From Takifugu bimaculatus (taxonomy: Eukaryota > Chordata > Actinopteri > Tetraodontiformes > Tetraodontidae), in the NCBI GenBank assembly GCA_004026145.2, contig CP034991.1:3194134-3258133 (forward strand): a stretch of 64,000 nt of DNA. The letters are read 5' to 3'. Below the pieces are notes generated by a model. The model worked only from the letters and a program-made list of their open reading frames with translations, searched no databases and was not told the origin of the DNA. The translations under genes were made by a program, and so were the position numbers. This document shows positions 34,885 to 46,902 of the stretch, piece after piece. Numbering within the stretch: the first letter of the stretch is position 1; each line of letters opens with the position of its first letter.

Positions 34885-35556
34885 ATGTGGAGGGTCGATC
34901 ACACACATGTGGAGGGTGGATCACACATATGTGAAGAGGCGATCACACATATGTGGAGGGTTGATCACACATATGTGAGGAGGCGATCACACATATGTGG
35001 AGGGTTGATCACACATATGTGAGGAGGCGATCACACATATGTGGAGGGTTGATCACACATATGTAAAGAGGCGATCACACATATGTGGAGGGTTGATCAC
35101 ACATATGTGAGGAGGCGATCACACATATGTGGAGGGTCGATCACACATATGTGAAGAGGCGATCACACATATGTGGAGGGTCGATCACACATATGTGAAG
35201 AGGCGATCACACATATGTGGAGGGTTGATCACACATATGTGAGGAGGCGATCACACATATGTGGAGGGTTGATCACACATATGTAAAGAGGCGATCACAC
35301 ATATGTGGAGGGTTGATCACACATATGTGAAGAGGCGATCACACATATGTGGAGGGTTGATCACACATATGTGGAGGGTCGATCACACATATGTGAAGAG
35401 GCGATCACACATATGTGGAGGGTTGATCACACATATGTGAGGAGGCGATCACACATATGTGGAGGGTTGATCACACATATGTAAAGAGGCGATCACACAT
35501 ATGTGGAGGGTTGATCACATATGTGAGGAGGCGATCACACATAAGTGGAGAGGCGA
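34885..35556. repeat. 22-bp minisatellite with palindromic core, about 30 units
   Basis: Thirty or so units of 22 bp, each containing the perfect palindrome CACATATGTG (with a central NdeI site) after GAT. Between palindromes two linker classes alternate almost strictly, GGAGGGT(T/C) and G(A/G)(A/G)GAGGC or AAAGAGGC, giving a 44-bp dimer. The order of linker variants itself recurs, with the rare AAAGAGGC variant at about 35064, 35284 and 35482. The first unit and the last two are degenerate, and one alternation slip lies near 35350-35390. Confidence 0.97.
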
Positions 35557-35776
35557 GTCTGTATTCAAATGTAAAACGCTCTCTTTGATTATGACGTAAC
35601 CTCCCAATCACAGCTCCTCTACAGCATCATCACGCCTGAGCGTGGAGCCCCGTGGTGGGTTTAACTGTCTTATCACATCTGAGTCAGACGCGGTGGCGCC
35701 GGACCGTCTGTTTAAGCCCCTCGTTAGTGTTTCACTGCGCTCTGATTACAGAATCATCACACACCCATTTCTCTTC

Positions 35777-35780
<4 letters not shown>

Positions 35781-35812
<32 letters not shown>
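35781..35812. repeat. (CT)n microsatellite
   Basis: About 15 CT units. Confidence 0.95.
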
Positions 35813-35816
<4 letters not shown>

Positions 35817-36914
35817 TTATCCAGTCTGATCCGTTAAAGTCATCCCACTGATGAAAAAGCGTTGCTTCTTTTAACCCCGCTGCTCAAGCTTTGGTAGGGT
35901 TGTTAACTCCAACGTCCATATAAGAGATGCCATTTTGTTTCCTGCACCCACGCTCTCATCCAGCCCTCCGATCTTTTGCTTGTTCTTTCTTTTTTTTGAT
36001 GAAAAATGCAGAGAGGAGCTCTGTGGTCGCCCCTTCTCCTCCGATCTCTCTCTGCGTTTTCTAGCCGAATGTAAATTTTGCAGTTTTTCGCCCGTTGCTC
36101 CAACTCCTGAGCCTCTTAACACATTGGTGGCATAAAGTTTTAATAGCGCGCCGCAGTCATTGGCAGAGATGAGAGGACGCCCGGTTTGAAAGGCTCTCTC
36201 AAGTGGAACGCCAAACCCTGATGGCTCACTGGGCCTTCACGCCAATTTGGTGCGAACTGTGCCATCTTCAAATGTAACGAGGAAGAGCTTATGCAAATCG
36301 GAAGGTTTTCATATTCCTGCAACTGTTTGGTTTGTTTACTCACACATCCGACTGAGAGGATATGCAGGAGTTTTATATCAAACTGGTTCCAAATGAATAC
36401 GCAGAAGTCAGCAGTTGCAGCAGGAATAAAATCTATTTTAAGATCTAATGTAATATTAATGACGGCGCTTTAATAAAATATACACATTAGGAAGCTAAAG
36501 AGCATTCTATAAATATGGCTCTGAGTGTTAAGGGCCATTAACTGATTTTTTAAAAACCTATTTAACCGGAAGAATCCTCCCATTTAACCACTTCCCAAAA
36601 CACTGGACTGGATGTCCAGAATAAAATAGAGGAATGGTATCCTATAAATGAAACCTGCGGAGACAGTGAGGAGTCATTGCAAAATATATCATTTAGTACC
36701 CACGGAATAAATCTAAGGCCGCTCTCAGCTGAAGGGAGGACGGGTGTTTTCTCCAGATTGGATATTAAAACCTCTTTTAACATTTTCTTTTATAGCTTCC
36801 GCATTTTTAAAACATGTTTGAAAGCTTTTTCATTTTCATTTAAAACAATCAAACCCAATAACACCCATCGCTAACCAACACGTATGTGCACATGAATATG
36901 TGCATGTGTCCTTG

Positions 36915-37050
36915 TAGCTGCTGTATAAATCCTCATTAGTTATTAGTTAGGGTTGGGGGTTAGCTGGGGTGGGAGGGGTTAGGGTGAGGAGGTGGGTAAT
37001 GCTTCATGTCCTCACAAAGATAAAAACATGAGAATGAGACACACACATTC
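36915..37050 (-). mobile_element. Teleost dispersed repeat, family B, copy 2 (reverse orientation)
   Basis: 'tcctcattagttattagtta', 'gggttagggtgaggaggtgg', 'gtaatgcttcatgtcctcac' and 'aaagataaaaac' read in reverse as the family-B order GTGAGGACATGAAGCATTAC followed by TAACCCTAACC-type runs. An ATC-repeat array follows directly at 37062. Confidence 0.5.
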
Positions 37051-37061
37051 TCGAAGGCCTG

Positions 37062-37134
<73 letters not shown>
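37062..37134. repeat. (ATC)n microsatellite, about 24 units
   Basis: Trinucleotide array. It makes a spurious poly-Asp open frame on the minus strand. Confidence 0.98.
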
Positions 37135-39480
37135 CCAGTGAAGCAATGCTTTAATATGCCGCTGCTACACATTTCAGAGCCCAAAATAGTCTTCTTAAAC
37201 CAGCATTTATTAGAGAGTTGGTTATAAAGCAATAGATCACTTTTACTGAGGCTGGATTCCCTCCTAGAATGACAGAGATGCAACAAGATCCGAAAAAAGG
37301 AGCCAGTGTCTTCAATTATTCATCACCTTAAATTCCTTTCACATTCCCGAACGAGAGAACAAACATCAGGTAATGTAACAAACGGTCCCAAGAACATTTA
37401 AATCAGATGGTGCACGCTCTCCCAGCGCTCGTGAAAGACCCTCTTTAGCCGTGTCGATAATCGCTAAAAGGTAAAGAACCGTTCTTTAAGTCTCTTGTGC
37501 AAATTTGGATTTCAGAATTACCCACAATGCTCTGCTCCTCTTTGCAGGCCTGTGAAGAATCGTCCCTTGTAGGTCACAGCCGGGCTACATGTCTTTGTTA
37601 AACACCATTAAGCACCCTTATCACGAGGGAACACATTTGTATGAACGTAAGGGTACATATATTCAGGCCGGACCACCACTGGATCGTTCACGTGATGAAA
37701 ATGATAACGCAACAAAGATTTCTCTTCCCCCCTGTTACCAACAGCTCAGCTTAGATTCCCTGAGATTAAAGGCGCAGGTTGACACACCCACTTATCTCGG
37801 GGACATCAGAGAGCGCGCAGAAAGGGCCGGTCCGCAGACACACACTTCCTCTAAAATCGTATCTCCAATAAGATGTAAAACGATTTGGAACGGCGAGTCC
37901 ACCCGGGACGCTCAGATGTCCTTGTGATATCTTTTGTTTACGTGTTCTCTGCCCGCAGAGGCCGGAGACGTGTTTTCACCCCAGTGAGATTCAATCTGAA
38001 CCGCCCCCCCCCCCCACCACCACCACCACCCGAAGATGCCCTCTGGAACAAATGGAGGATTCTGGAAAGTCTGCCGCCCGGCGTGGCTGAGCGGGCAAAC
38101 TCAGCCTCCACATTTACATCTGCTTTATTCCGAACGTGAACTCGGAGCGAAGTGCACACAGGACCGGCCCAGATCTGTCAGCAGTCCCTGAAGAATACGC
38201 AAACAAGATAACAGGAGGGCACGTGGAACTCATTTAGCACGTGACAAACAGAGCTGTGATGACAAATTTAGTCCATAGGATGAAGGAGGATGTATAAATA
38301 GCTCAAAGGCTGGAGGATGGTGTGATGTTCCACATACGAGGTGTTCCAGCTCTGGAGCAGGAACATTGGCAGTAACGTCCCTGCTTCATCCCTCAGCAAA
38401 TCAAACAAAATGGCTTCTTGCTCGGCTCTTTAGGTACAAAAAGGACACGTTTGTGCAACATGCGACACAGGATACGATCGCCTGCGTGCACCTAAACCTG
38501 TTCTGCCTGGATTCTGTGTGAATGAGCCCATGAGCCAATAATTAGACATTAAACTACAGAATTATTTCCAAATGTTTGCTGCACTTGATTGACAATATTT
38601 CTATGCCGTCACTTTTAATATCTGCCTTCACGCTTCTTTTATGTTTCCCTCATTCTCTCTCCTGTCAGTCACTTACACAAAGAACCAGCAGGAACCCATT
38701 CAACCTGATCCCCGAGCTGTCGTTTCTACGCAACATTTAAGAGCACGAGAGCGGCGCTTCCGACGGAACGATCCTCACAACTCAACCTCTGCCAAAACCG
38801 GGAGAAAAAGCAGAGTCGATGCAACAGGCGTCAGTGCTTCAATTCATTCATTCAAGGTGAACTTCCCAGTGCAAATCTGCATCGGGGACAGGATTCATTG
38901 CTAATTTTGGTGGCCCATACTCCATCTTCGACTCACATTTAGTGGGCCGGGGCGGAAACGTCCCCAATCCCAAAGACGGGCACCAGTTGAGCGCTCGAGC
39001 AGAACAGAACAGGGCAGCGTCTGATTGTCCTGCGCACGAGATTCAGATAATTTGCGAGGTGACGCCGCTGCTGTGCACGTGGGCCAACAAAGTCCGAGCG
39101 TGTTTCCGGACCATTGCCTTCAGAGGTCGCACGTCCTCCGTGCTGATTCCACGCTGATGAAATGCCTCATTGGAAGCATCCATTTAAAGAACTCCCCCAA
39201 GGCCTCCAAAAAGTTTTCTTTCCCACTTTGGATCCCCACTAATTAAGTTTTAATAGGAAGGACAATGAGACTAAAGTGTTTGTTTTCTAATAAGCTTTTA
39301 ATTGCCAATGTAGCTTCACTCACCTAAATTACAAGGCCATTACCCCCCCAACACGGGCACATTGGTAACTGAGACATTATTGGATATCTGGGTCGGCTCA
39401 CCTGAGGGACACGCTCGCTGTGCTCGGCCCAACTTAGGATCAATGATCACACCTCCGCACACGATTTAGAGGCCAGCTAC

Positions 39481-39487
39481 TTCCTTC

Positions 39488-39586
<99 letters not shown>
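39481..39586. repeat. (TTTC)n microsatellite
   Basis: About 26 TTTC units, a strict polypyrimidine/polypurine tract. Confidence 0.98.
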
Positions 39587-40480
39587 GGCAGAGAGGGAGG
39601 AGAAGGCGAGGACAGGTAGAGAAGAGACATGAATAGTGCGAATCCATTATTAACAACAAGCTAGCTTTATAATAGATGAGTGGGTCAGTGGGGTCAGAGG
39701 TCAGCGTATGCAGGTTGTTGTGTGTAGGGGACCGCTTGGCTGGTTGCTTTTCAGAGCGCTGCCCAAGTGACCTTGAGCAAAGTAGCGGATCAGCTAATGC
39801 TCAGGGAGGCCTGTCGAGGGCGGCTCATTCACGCTGACATGCATTCATCGTGTGTCCATGTATACGGCATCCATGTGCTGTGTAATAAACATATAATCTG
39901 TATGGAATCGCACATTTTTAGTGGTAATTCTATATTAATGTCATGTCATCTCGAATGGTGTGATTACACGGATCATGGTGTGTGTACAAATGTTACACAG
40001 TCGGCCCTGCGGTGAGGTGGAGCCTCCTCCCCGCTGTGGCTCCCATTTGCTCAAGGGCAGCTGGGAGGGGAATCAGTCTGACATCATTTTGTAATTCGTC
40101 ATTTTATTTAGAAATGAGAACATCATTCCTTCTCCTCTTCCTGCACCATCCCGTCTGATTCCATTTGTCCAATTTGTAGTTCTCGTTCCTCACTTTTTTT
40201 CTCTTCCTCACTGAAATAAGAAAAGCCCATAATATTCATCTCCCATTACTGATAAACTGGGCGTGCGGTTCTCCACAGTGGTTGGTGATTGGGGTTCATT
40301 CAGAGAGGAAACTGCCTGCGGCCATGAAGAGGATGTAAAATGTGTGAGTGGCAGCTGTAAGTGAGTAGCTGACACCTGAGCCTCGGGAAGGGGGGAGGGG
40401 GGGGGGGGACGGTGACTGACAAGGGCAGCAGTGGAGTCCTGATTGGTTGAGAAGGAATCAGGCAGACGCGCTCTTTTCAC

Positions 40481-42836
40481 AGGTATGTTTTTTATTTGTC
40501 AAACCAAAAGAGACTTGTTCAAAGCAACACTTTTCCTTCTTTGTTTTTTTTTTTTTTGACTGTACACCGATTCTCAAACTCCCGTCCAAGTTTCCAACCA
40601 CGCCAGCATTCAGATGCTCGGCGCCTCTCGCAGACAGTGACTGACGATCAGACAGAAAATGTAAGAAAACGAGCAAACGACACGGAAACGGCTGAGACGG
40701 CATCGCTTTCCCCTTCCCCTCAGCTCGGGAGACGACGGGTTCTCGTTACAAAAAGACAATCAGTGCCGAGTACAACGCGAAGGCTTTCAGATGATATGCA
40801 AGAACATGATGCGCCTGTAGACATTTCTGCTGCTCCGACCCGGCTCATGAATCATGCAGGCCTCCTCAGAGCCTGGCAGAGGGGCTGCAGATGGGAAGCC
40901 GTCAACCGAGATCAGACGCTGACCAGCATACAGTTATAACAGCTGCAAAATATTCACATATATTCATATAGTTCTGATATCCTTTTACTCATCTATAGAG
41001 GTATATCTGATATAAATGCACTGATTGGAATCCTTCCAAGTCTGTGGGATAGTTTATAAGATGACTGATTTGGCAACGTTGCCTGGGTAATAGATCAATT
41101 AAAAGCCTCCTGGGCATTTGAACGCATCAGCTAAGAAATGTCCCATTGGCTTCACCGGATTCCAACAGGCTCTGCTGGGACGGAGTTTTCCAGATATCAG
41201 ATATAAAAAAAAAAGGTTCCTATTTCACACGGTCACGTCTCAACTACAACATGTGGACGTCGTGACGGCTGACAAACAAAGTTCCAAACACGGACGCGTT
41301 TCATGGCGGACACAATTTTCTCATACTGCTGGTTCTTTTTTTTTTTTCTTCTTTTTTCCCTAAATGATGCAGTTTCAACTTCAGAAAGGATGAGAACATC
41401 AAGTCACGTGAGCAAAGACGTCTGTGGGAAACTCAAAGCATAAAAGCAGATGTGGCGTTATTTATTATTATGGAACCATCTTAATTTGAAGCCCACCATG
41501 TTTTCTGCCTATTTACCAACCCAACAACGCTCTTTACTGCACTGACCAGCAGAAGTTTGTATTAGCGAGATGCTTGATGCATCTTTGTCATCAGTTCTGG
41601 GTTAAAATAACTCCAAAACACCTCATTAAACGATCCGTTTGCGAGTAAAATGGAAATATTCTGAAAGAAAGACACTGCCTGCTGTGTTGCCATAGCTAAT
41701 CACCTCTGCAGCTTTAGTAATGACATATTCGCTGAATTTCAGGGGGTTTGCACCTAAAAGTAATCAGTCAACAGTTAAATCAAACAGCACAAATATGAGT
41801 CGGTCATGAACATAGAAATCTTTAAATGGTGACCAAAGGTTGTACATTTATGGGTAATTAAATGACATCAGTCCTGAGCTTTTTAATGGATTCACTATAT
41901 GCTCTTATCTCCAAGACGACAGATGTTGACCACAGTTTTTAAACACCCGAAGGTCGAAAATAACACAAGAAGAAATCCCGAGCAGGTTTATTCCAAAGGT
42001 ATATTCCAAGTACTTTAAAAATGTAGCTGTAAGAAAACAAAAGGAAACAAGGAAACATTGGAAAGGGACACTCTTTGAGACCGCTAAGATCTTCTCACTG
42101 CCTTTCGGCCTCGGTGTCAACGACATTTAACTCCAGTCAAATAAAACAATAAAATGCATAAAAGTGTGTCCCTAAATCAGAAGTGTTGCTCTCAGGGTTA
42201 AGAGGATCTAATAATGTCGTAATAATGCATTTATAATTCACGCACCATGCAATGTGTGTCTCCGTTACATATAATACAGCGTTAATAGTGTTGTGACGCG
42301 TAGCGACGGCGCCACCTGGGCTGAGCGCGTGGAATCAAAGGAAAACGAGTCCAGAACGTGACGACTACGCGCCGTTTTTCAACGGTAACGAAACCGGATC
42401 ATCGTCCAACGAAACGTGGCGGACGGCTCTCACGTCGCTGGTAAAAAGTGACACTGTACAATTGGTTTCCATGGCGACACACTAAAACCACAGAATCCCC
42501 TCCCCGTCTCATCTACATTACATGGTTCATTCAGGACACGATGGCAAACGTTGACAATGAGAAGACACATTTTCAACAAAAAAGGACTTTTTTTTAAAGA
42601 TTATTGTACAAAAGAACAAAGAGTAACCCACACCCGAACACGTGTTGCTGGAAAAAAAACAAAAAACATCCACTGGAAATCAAATTCTCTTTACAGGTTG
42701 TACAGTTTGTTTTTGACAGACTGGGTGAAACTCCAGTATGTCTGAGGGGGGAACGGGGGGGTCGGGGGGGGGGGGTCGCAATGGCAAAGAAAAGGAAAGA
42801 CGAAAGAAAAGAAAGAAACAACTGGAGAAAAAAGCT
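40481..42836 (-). other. edil3: Candidate 3' UTR of edil3
   Basis: Following the edil3 stop, the minus strand is AT-rich and non-coding for over 2 kb. It has AATAAA signals at 41992-41987, 41466-41461 and 40496-40491; the last is followed by a TGTG-containing stretch and gives a 3' UTR of about 2.3 kb. The extent is inferred only. A dense CpG cluster lies inside it (42295-42440). Confidence 0.35.
42295..42480. promoter_or_regulatory. CpG cluster with RFX-like and CTCF-like motifs
   Basis: I count 23 CpG dinucleotides in 42295-42440, in sequence that is otherwise only moderately GC-rich. A CTCF-like GGCGCCACCTGGG lies at 42308-42320 (imperfect at its 3' end) and an RFX-like GTTTCCATGGCGAC at 42465-42478. 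This could be a methylation-free regulatory element or a promoter. It lies in the presumed edil3 3' UTR. Confidence 0.4.
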
Positions 42837-42986
42837 TCACTCTTCCTCTGTGCATCCCAGTATCTCCACGCGCAAAGTGATCCTGCCGTACCACGACCAC
42901 GGGAGGATCCGGATGAGCCGGGCGTAGATGGGCGGCTCTATCACGTTCTTTCTGTGCGTGTCGTTGTCGAAGTTCCCCTGGAACAC
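42837..42986 (-). CDS. edil3: edil3 last coding exon: end of C2 domain
   Basis: This 150-bp exon encodes VFQGNFDNDTHRKNVIEPPI, a middle part with LPWSWYGRITLR, and the end LGCTEEE, then TGA (42839-42837). The closing cysteine pairs with the first cysteine of C2 (GCSEP). The acceptor is CCTGTTGCAG|GT. The phase is 0. Confidence 0.96.
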   Translation of the reverse strand: MFQGNFDNDTHRKNVIEPPIYARLIRILPWSWYGRITLRVEILGCTEEE

Positions 42987-45900
42987 CTGCAACAGGGGAG
43001 CATTGTTGTTAGCACAGCAGCGGTAGCAGGAGAGGTGCTGGGACACTTCCAGAGCAAGGCACCAAATGCCCTGATTGCTCAGAGTGCCTGTCGAGGGCAG
43101 CTGTGACGCCTCCGTGATTTGCATGTAAGCTAACGAGTGTGTGTGTGTGTGCTAACCAGACCATAAAAACAGAAATTTCCCCCTTCTTTAAAATGCTCAC
43201 AAACAAAAACAATTCTCATCCAGCAGCTTCTCAGACAACAAACTGTTTCCAGGCCGCTGCCCTGAAAGCCTCACGCAGGTTCCGAATCAAGTGCAGCCGT
43301 CAAGGATGGCGGGAAAACGACAGGAAACACTTGTACATTAGCTCAGCAGCTTTTCTTCTCACGCAGCAGTCATGAGCCCACGTCCCCAGACCCCCCCACC
43401 CCCCACCCCCAGTGCAAAATTGCAGCTTTCCACCATGCACTTAATTATCACGCCCACTGCGATCAGAGTGCACCTCCCTGCTTGCTATGCTCGTTTCAGG
43501 TTTTTTTTTTGGTTTTTTTAAAAATTCGACTAATTTTATTTTTGTACTTTTCCACCCAAGTACAAGCAGGAGGCTTTGATGTTGTCAGGTCAAACAGCCC
43601 TGCGGGACACCCGACCCTAAACCTAATCCCAAAACAATTTAAAAAAAAATGTGTTCACGTGCAGACTTTTAATTTAGATTAAGCTGCTGACAAAAAAGTG
43701 CAGTAATAATAACTCATAGACCAGGATGTTTTCTTTTATTCCGTTGCAACCTAGTTTTTCACATTTTTTTTCACAGGGATTGGGTGGAACAAGCGTTTCA
43801 TGTGCGTGTGTAATGGACAGCAAAATTTATGGAAAAGAAATGTTTCCAGTGTGGTGGCTTCATTAGCGAATATGATCATTTCTATTAAGCGGCGCTGATT
43901 ACGCTGGTGTAATTGGGAGGTGATGGGATTCACTGTGGTGTGGAATGAAAAATCAGCGGGAGGCGTCTACCCCGGCGACGGTGGCGGGGTGACGCTCCGC
44001 CGCCAACGTCATCGCGACACCTTCGTTGGAAGTCAAACATCCAAATGTTCGACATCTTCAGATAGAAAATTTCCAGCAAATTTGAACAGTTTTGAGTTTT
44101 ATCCTTCTGTGTTATGAGTTGGTTTTTCCTGTTTGGGGTTTATTGGCAAACCGAGTGCGGAGGCCGTGGCGTCGAACAGCTGGTTAGTTGAAATAATAAC
44201 GGACCTCTCGGGGCACTTGGGAGGCTGAACGCATGCGATGTAATTGTGATGGATGTGCTGTGATGAGACGACGCGTCGCGGCTCGACCTCCTCCTCTACG
44301 CTTCCATTAATAGCCGCGCTGTCGTTTGGTTTTTGTGTTGCTAAAGATGAAATCATGCCTGCCGTCGTACACTTTGATCGCTTCCCTTATTCCGCATGTA
44401 TAATGCAAACAGGAGCGGGCCACCTTTTCATCCTCCATTCTTTTTCATCACTTTGCCCCCCGCAGTGGAGCCCATTCTTCCTCTGTCTTTCTCATCTGTA
44501 TTCTAGCAGGAGCTTAGACTGCAGTCAGATAAGGTTTGCATCTGCAGACAGCAAAACAAGGCTCTATCACACAACATCCTGCCCCCTCTGTCATTCCCGC
44601 CTCTTTTTCCCTCTGTCCTCTGCTTCTTCTTTTACTTTCAATCCGTCTTGTTATCTCTGGAAATGACAAAAAAGAACCCCAACAACTTCTGAAAACATTC
44701 CAGCGTCTGGCGGTTTTACACCTGCAACACATGTGAAACTTCCTCATCTGACGACGTAGAAGACGATTTCAGTGATTTATCAAGTTTCTCTCAGTATAAA
44801 AATACCAAACTGTCCCCTTCTGGGGAGGCAAAGTGTTGCTGCAGAGCTGAGGAATCACACCTGCAGACGTGTCACTCAGTGGTTCTAACGCTGGAAGCAG
44901 GGAAGCTGGCCACATCTGTTCCGGAACCATTTCACTTGCATTCCTTATTTGTGTGCTGAGTTCATGCGACTGCAGCTGGAGAACTTTGGCTGCGAATCCC
45001 AAAGTGGGCGATCGAATTCCAAGAAGGCAGTGCTGACGTGCTGCCTCAAACGTGATGAGTAAACCAGGACGCTTTATTATCCAAAAGGCGGCGCGGAAAC
45101 GGCGATAACAACAACAACGAGGGCTGAGGAAAGGGATTTACCCCTCCCATAATGTCTCGAGAGTTGCACAACTTCAGTGAGAATAGGTTTAAAATACACA
45201 CGCTGCAGCAGGATACGCGCAGATATACATAGATGGTTTTAAACTTTAAAAACCACACAGGACCCTCAGAACTAGGTAGACTGAAAGTGAACATCCTCCT
45301 GTCGATACAGTAGGCAGCATGTGTGTGTGCGTGTGTGTGGTGTGTGTGTGTGTGACAGTCTATATTGAATCAGGTCGTATCTTGGGTGTTTTGTCCCCTT
45401 AGTATTGAGCCTATGAGCTTCTCAACTTTCTGAGTTCATTCCTCGTCTTACTTTAATGTTGTTTATTTTTAATTCTTTAATCCCCCCCAGCTTTTGAAAG
45501 ATTTCACATCAACTATACACAAGAGTTCAGAGTCATTCAACATTCTCTTTCTCTGTCTGTGAGGAGGATCAGGATGTTTCTTCTATAGGTCCAGAATATT
45601 CTGACTAAATTACTAAGAAAATGTAGCAAATGCCACCAATTGTATCCTTTAAAGGTAACTAACTGGGCACCACCAAACTACAAAAGGGATTTAAATAATC
45701 TCTTTGTAATTCCATCTGACTGGTGGAGCTGAGAGGCAGAATGTTCCAACCTCACTGCCCACACCAGCCATTGTTTTATTCACAGATCACCACGTGTACG
45801 GCAGAAAGGGCCCGTTTGTGCCTATGTTCCTCAAGGTAGCAGCCGCGGCTTCGCTCCAAACTATTGATTTCCCGGCTTGTGTCGTCTTGGCTGTGCATTA

Positions 45901-46837
45901 CCGTGGGAGGCCGTGCGCGCCTCTGGAGATAAAGTGTCACAGGCAGATCAAATGAGCGGTTAGCCCTGACGCGGCCTCCTTCAGAAGAACAACTCAAGCA
46001 TCTCAGCAGAAGATGGCTTCCCGCACCAAAAGAACTAATTTCACCCTTGAAATTGCGATGTATCGGCAATATCTAGGCCATTTTATATTAATGCAGCTGC
46101 TGTTCCGAAGCTCGGCGCTCTAGTCGTTTAGCTCTTTTCAATCCAGTGACCTGGATGGATCTGAAAGGCCCAACGACTGACTAACCCTCTCTCACCTGAA
46201 GTAAAACACCATTAAACCCAGATCAATTACTTCTGTGCTTGACTGGTCCCATCAAGTGCACGTGTAAATATTGATGCTCGGGAGACGGCGGCGGCGCAGG
46301 AAAAGCCAGATCAGTGACCCAAATGTGGAAAAGCCCAGCCAATATGTGTGATGGCGCCAAGTTTCCCGGCTTAATTATGTTTAAACAATGGATTATGTTC
46401 TTACTTGTCTCAGTTACAAGCCCACTACACCGGTTCTGGAGGGTTCTGCGTGTGCCCGGCGGACTCCGTACGGGCGCGCCGGCGTGCCCTCTTTGACAAC
46501 ATCTGTATTCTGACGCAGCCTCCTCTCTCAATCTCGATCTGACTGCCTGCAGCTCCTGCCACATAGGAGCTGCAGGGTAGAGCTGAGAAGAATACTTACA
46601 AGCTTCTATCACCAGACAGCCGCACACTGACGCGCACGTGCTCGTGCGTCCCGAGTATCCCCCTGCCAAGTCGACCATTGTGGTGCGGCAGGAGGAGCCT
46701 CAGGAGCCCAGCAGCCAAATGTGTCCTCTAGCATTAATGGCTGACTGAAGGAGGAAAACACCTTGAAGAATCGTACATCTGCACAGCCCCTTGGCTCCGT
46801 CTGGGGACAAACAGATTGACATTCTCCAAAGCTTTGC

Positions 46838-46902
<65 letters not shown>

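Noticed and set aside
34885..35556. CRISPR-like array
   Set aside because: The spacing is regular and palindromic, but there are no unique spacers: both parts of the unit repeat. It is a eukaryotic minisatellite.
36960..37286. Open frame with a poly-aspartate run
   Set aside because: Produced by the (ATC)n microsatellite; no coding context.
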